From contig NZ_CP045202.1 of assembly GCF_016864195.1 (NCBI RefSeq), forward strand, positions 1,891,001 to 1,955,000: a stretch of DNA of 64,000 nt, in the 5' to 3' direction. Shown here one piece after another: positions 58,865 through 64,000 of this stretch. Position 1 is the first letter of the stretch, and every line of letters begins with the position of its first letter. The translations under genes and the position numbers were made by a program. The notes below the pieces were generated by a model, which saw nothing but the letters and a program-made list of their open reading frames with translations, was not told the DNA's origin and searched no databases. This DNA is from Dechloromonas sp. TW-R-39-2. Its GTDB lineage: Bacteria; Pseudomonadota; Gammaproteobacteria; Burkholderiales; Rhodocyclaceae.

Positions 58865-60781
58865 ATGCCTAATATCAAACTGCCCGACGGTTCCATTCGT
58901 TCATTTGAGCAAGCGGTCACGATTGCCGAAGTCGCTGCCAGCATCGGTGCCGGTCTGGCCCGTGTTGCACTGGCGGGTAAGGTTGATGGCGTTCTGGTCG
59001 ATACTTCTTTCCTGATCGAGCGCGATGCTGATCTGGCCATCGTCACCGATCGCGATGCTGAGGGTCTTGAGTTGATCCGCCATTCGACGGCGCACTTGCT
59101 GGCGTATGCCGTCAAGCAACTCTTTCCTGATGCCCAGGTAACGATTGGTCCGGTCATTGAAAACGGCTTTTACTACGACTTCGCCTACAAGCGCCCGTTT
59201 ACGCCGGAAGATTTGGTGGCGATTGAAAAGCGCATGGCTGAACTCGCCAAGAAGGATATTCCGGTCAGCCGTGAAGTCTGGGCGCGCGACGATGCTGTCA
59301 AGTTCTTCCTTGATCAGGGAGAAAAATACAAGGCTGAGTTGATTGCTGCCATTCCGGCTGATCAACAGGTTTCGCTCTATCGCGAAGGTGATTTTGTTGA
59401 CCTTTGTCGCGGCCCGCACGTGCCGACCACGGCCAAGCTCAAGGTCTTCAAGTTGATGAAGGTGGCCGGCGCCTACTGGCGCGGCGATCATCGCAACGAA
59501 CAATTGCAGCGCATCTACGGTACGGCCTGGGCCAAGAAGGAAGATCTCGACGCCTATCTGCATATGCTGGAAGAGGCTGAGAAGCGCGATCATCGCCGCC
59601 TCGGCAAGCAGTTCGATCTATTTCATATGCAGGATGAGGCGCCGGGTCTGGTTTTCTGGCACCCCAAGGGTTGGGCGGTCTGGCAGGAAATCGAGCAATA
59701 CATGCGTGCCGTTTATCGCAATAACGGTTACCACGAAGTGCGCTGCCCGCAGATTCTCGACAAGACTTTGTGGGAGAAGTCGGGCCACTGGGAGCATTAC
59801 AAGGACAACATGTTCACGACTTCGTCGGAAAATCGCGATTACGCGGTCAAGCCGATGAACTGTCCGGGTCATGTCCAGGTATTCAATGCCGATCTGCGTT
59901 CTTATCGCGAGTTGCCGCTGCGTTACGGCGAGTTTGGTTCGTGTCATCGTAACGAGCCGACTGGTGCGCTGCATGGTTTGATGCGCGTGCGCGGCTTCGT
60001 GCAGGATGATGGCCATATCTTCTGTACCGAAGATCAGATCGAGGCCGAAGTGACCGCCTTCAATGCGCTGGTCAAGAAGGTCTATGCCGATTTTGGCTTC
60101 AATGACGTTGCCGTCAAGCTGGCTTTGCGTCCGGAGAGTCGTGTCGGCTCCGACGAGGTGTGGGACAAGGCTGAAAATGCGTTGCGTCAGGGCTTGCGTG
60201 CTTCCGCACTCGAATGGACCGAGTTGCCAGGCGAGGGCGCTTTTTATGGTCCGAAGATCGAGTTCCATATCAAGGATGCGATTGGTCGTTCCTGGCAGTG
60301 TGGCACCATGCAGGTCGACTTCTCCATGCCGGGTCGTCTCGGTGCGGAGTATGTTGCTGCTGACGATACGCGCAAAGTCCCGGTCATGTTGCACCGCGCA
60401 ATCCTGGGTTCGCTGGAGCGTTTCATTGGTATTTTGATTGAGAACTTCTCGGGTGCGCTGCCACTGTGGTTGGCGCCGACCCAGGCAGTTGTGCTGAATA
60501 TTTCTGAAAAACAGGCCGATTACGCCGCGGAAGTTGCACAAAAGCTGCATCAGGCGGGCTTCAGGGTCGAGTCGGATTTGCGTAACGAGAAGATTACCTA
60601 TAAAATCCGCGAACATAGCTTGAACCGGCTGCCTTATCAGCTCGTTGTGGGCGATAAGGAAAAAGCGGACGGACTGGTAGCCGTGCGTACTCGCGGTGGT
60701 CAGGATCTTGGACAAATGTCCGTAGATGCCTTGATCAAGCGACTTCAGGAAGAAGTCGCGGCGCGGAGTGGCACGGCTTAA
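58865..60781 (+). CDS. thrS: Threonyl-tRNA synthetase
   Basis: 638 aa. TGS domain at 1-60, the SAD editing domain with [11 protein letters not shown] near 75, class II motifs in the catalytic core ([21 protein letters not shown]) and MNCPGH zinc-site residue, anticodon domain at the end. First gene of the translation operon. Confidence 0.97.
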   Translation: MPNIKLPDGSIRSFEQAVTIAEVAASIGAGLARVALAGKVDGVLVDTSFLIERDADLAIVTDRDAEGLELIRHSTAHLLAYAVKQLFPDAQVTIGPVIENGFYYDFAYKRPFTPEDLVAIEKRMAELAKKDIPVSREVWARDDAVKFFLDQGEKYKAELIAAIPADQQVSLYREGDFVDLCRGPHVPTTAKLKVFKLMKVAGAYWRGDHRNEQLQRIYGTAWAKKEDLDAYLHMLEEAEKRDHRRLGKQFDLFHMQDEAPGLVFWHPKGWAVWQEIEQYMRAVYRNNGYHEVRCPQILDKTLWEKSGHWEHYKDNMFTTSSENRDYAVKPMNCPGHVQVFNADLRSYRELPLRYGEFGSCHRNEPTGALHGLMRVRGFVQDDGHIFCTEDQIEAEVTAFNALVKKVYADFGFNDVAVKLALRPESRVGSDEVWDKAENALRQGLRASALEWTELPGEGAFYGPKIEFHIKDAIGRSWQCGTMQVDFSMPGRLGAEYVAADDTRKVPVMLHRAILGSLERFIGILIENFSGALPLWLAPTQAVVLNISEKQADYAAEVAQKLHQAGFRVESDLRNEKITYKIREHSLNRLPYQLVVGDKEKADGLVAVRTRGGQDLGQMSVDALIKRLQEEVAARSGTA

Positions 60782-60807
60782 TTTTTGTTGTTTTCGGGGG
60801 TTTTACC

Positions 60808-61329
60808 ATAGCTCAGAACAAGGCGCATCGCCTCAACGAGGAAATCACGGTTCCGGAGATTCGTCTCCAGGGCGCTGAAGGCGAACAACTCGGCATTGTC
60901 AATATTCGTGCTGCACTGCAAATGGCAGAAGAAGCAGGTGTTGATCTCGTAGAAATCGCACCGATGGCCAAGCCGCCGGTTTGCCGGATCATGGATTACG
61001 GCAAGTTCAAGTATCAGGAACAAAAGCGAGCTCACGAAGCCAAGTTGAAGCAGAAGCAGGTGCAGGTGAAGGAAATCAAACTTCGCCCGGGTACCGACGA
61101 AAACGATTACCAGATCAAGCTCAGGAACATGACGCGTTTCCTGGAAGAAGAAGACAAGGTCAAAGTGACCCTTCGCTTCCGTGGTCGCGAAATGGCGCAT
61201 CAGGAATTCGGTATGCGCCAGCTGGAACGTATTAAGGCAGACCTCGAAGCAGTCGGTGTGGTCGAGCAGATGCCGAAGATGGAAGGGCGCCAGATGATCA
61301 TGATCATTGGGCCGGCCAAAAAGAAGTAA
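60808..61329 (+). CDS. infC: Translation initiation factor IF-3, AUA start
   Basis: 173 aa beginning at ATA 60808 after GGGGG; the reading [19 protein letters not shown] is the true IF3 N-terminus. [18 protein letters not shown] and the C-terminal [10 protein letters not shown] are diagnostic. Rare start codons let IF3 repress its own translation (AUU in E. coli). Confidence 0.95.
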   Translation: MAQNKAHRLNEEITVPEIRLQGAEGEQLGIVNIRAALQMAEEAGVDLVEIAPMAKPPVCRIMDYGKFKYQEQKRAHEAKLKQKQVQVKEIKLRPGTDENDYQIKLRNMTRFLEEEDKVKVTLRFRGREMAHQEFGMRQLERIKADLEAVGVVEQMPKMEGRQMIMIIGPAKKK

Positions 61330-61419
61330 TTAGTTGTAGCAGTACCTATAAGTGCCTTCGGGTAGAGCAAGCGTTCCCGCCGGGAACCACCTGACAGCAT
61401 GTCATTAAGGAGCATCTAA

Positions 61420-61617
61420 ATGCCCAAAATGAAGACCAAGAGCAGCGCCAAAAAGCGTTTCTCCGTTCGCGCCGGTGGCAGCATCAAGCGCGGTCAAGCC
61501 TTCAAGCGTCACATTCTGACCAAGAAGACCACCAAAGTTAAACGTCATCTGCGCGGTTCCGCTGCAGTTAACGAGCGCGACGTCGCATCCGTCCGCGCCA
61601 TGATGCCCTACGCATAA
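61420..61617 (+). CDS. rpmI: Ribosomal protein bL35
   Basis: 65 aa, [20 protein letters not shown] start, after AAGGAG. Lies between infC and rplT. Confidence 0.97.
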   Translation: MPKMKTKSSAKKRFSVRAGGSIKRGQAFKRHILTKKTTKVKRHLRGSAAVNERDVASVRAMMPYA

Positions 61618-61628
61618 GGAGATAGAAG

Positions 61629-61988
61629 ATGCCTAGAGTTAAACGTGGTGTAACGGCGCGCGCGCGTCACAAGAAAATTCTCGTTCAGGCCAAGGGTTAC
61701 CGCGGTCGTCGCAAGAACGTATATCGCGTCGCCAAGCAGGCGGTAATGAAGGCTGGTCAATACCAGTATCGTGACCGTCGTCAAAGGAAGCGCCAGTTCC
61801 GTTCCCTGTGGATCGCCCGTATCAATGCAGCAGCTCGTGAGCTGGGCATGAAGTACAGCACCTTCATGAACGGTCTGAAGAAAGCCAATATCGAAGTTGA
61901 CCGCAAGGTTCTGGCCGATCTGGCCGTCTTCGATCAGCCGGCATTTGCTGCTCTGGCTGCTCAAGCCAAGGCACAGCTCGGCGCCTGA
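61629..61988 (+). CDS. rplT: Ribosomal protein bL20
   Basis: 119 aa, [20 protein letters not shown] start. In many bacteria L20 represses the rpmI-rplT mRNA; the leader at 61330-61419 could host that site. Confidence 0.97.
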   Translation: MPRVKRGVTARARHKKILVQAKGYRGRRKNVYRVAKQAVMKAGQYQYRDRRQRKRQFRSLWIARINAAARELGMKYSTFMNGLKKANIEVDRKVLADLAVFDQPAFAALAAQAKAQLGA

Positions 61989-62002
61989 GCTCAAGCGTAA
62001 TC

Positions 62003-62031
62003 AAAAAAAGGAGGCGCAAGCCTCCTTTTTT
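62003..62031 (+). terminator. Terminator between rplT and pheS
   Basis: AAAAAGGAGGC-GCAA-GCCTCCTTTTT. It would separate or attenuate pheST expression. Confidence 0.9.
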
Positions 62032-62121
62032 AGTTTCGGCCGCCGCTTTGCGGCTTCACGTCGGCTACGCCGATATGAGCCTTCACTGAAACGTGCGTTT
62101 TGTTGGTGGTTTTGTTGGTGA

Positions 62122-64000
<1,879 letters not shown>

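Noticed and set aside
59618..60715. 365-aa minus-strand ORF
   Set aside because: Antisense shadow of thrS.

Overview
The window looks like a betaproteobacterial chromosome, most likely Rhodocyclales (Dechloromonas/Azonexus-like). This is inferred from DUF3567 and DUF3460 proteins, an hpnCDE squalene operon, and the thrS-infC-rpmI-rplT-pheS-pheT order. I ran no database search. A complete-looking 41.5-kb prophage is inserted at the 3' end of a tRNA-Leu(UAG) gene, with a 16-bp direct repeat at 14644-14659 and 56131-56146.

Left chromosomal arm (1-14.6 kb): a partial class V aminotransferase, a FliA-like sigma factor, two small DUF proteins, a TPR/O-GlcNAc-transferase-like protein, a Pat-type acetyltransferase, OsmC, a methyltransferase, mnmH, a tesA-like esterase diverging from a ybbA-like ABC ATPase, a lipoprotein, a perfect LexA box before a 54-codon ORF, and hpnE-hpnD-hpnC on the minus strand. 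Right arm (56.2-64 kb): bestrophin, a DHH phosphoesterase, slyX, tRNA-Val(GAC), and the thrS-to-pheT translation operon (infC starts at AUA).

Prophage: a tyrosine integrase lies next to attL. A long leftward early operon (24.7 kb back to 15.8 kb) ends in two unusual modules. The first is three paralogous proteins that carry 96-bp variable repeats. These differ almost only at NNC codons, the mark of a diversity-generating retroelement (DGR). An Avd-like protein accompanies them, but no template repeat or reverse transcriptase is visible. The second is an array of eight integron-type cassettes bounded by attC-like sites, with no integron integrase. Seven of the eight right-hand junctions are intact; the last R' is degenerate. 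All nine cassette ORFs face against the attC polarity, and so run with the phage operon.

A lambda-like switch follows: two repressor-like proteins, a Cro/YdaS-like protein, and matching operators at 24.7 and 27.5 kb, with an HsdR-N-type nuclease gene inside. Next come a primase/helicase with a repeat-rich possible origin, terminase, a fused protease/capsid, tail genes (with a -1 frameshift), tape measure and tip protein J. The gpW-like and portal genes lie after J instead of after terminase. A 28-bp repeat marks both places. Lysis genes and a moron region complete the prophage. The moron region holds an Aca2-like operon, which makes its 63-aa first gene a candidate anti-CRISPR, and a lipoprotein.

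Most interesting: a phage-borne integron cassette array beside an orphan DGR, plus the Aca2-like operon.
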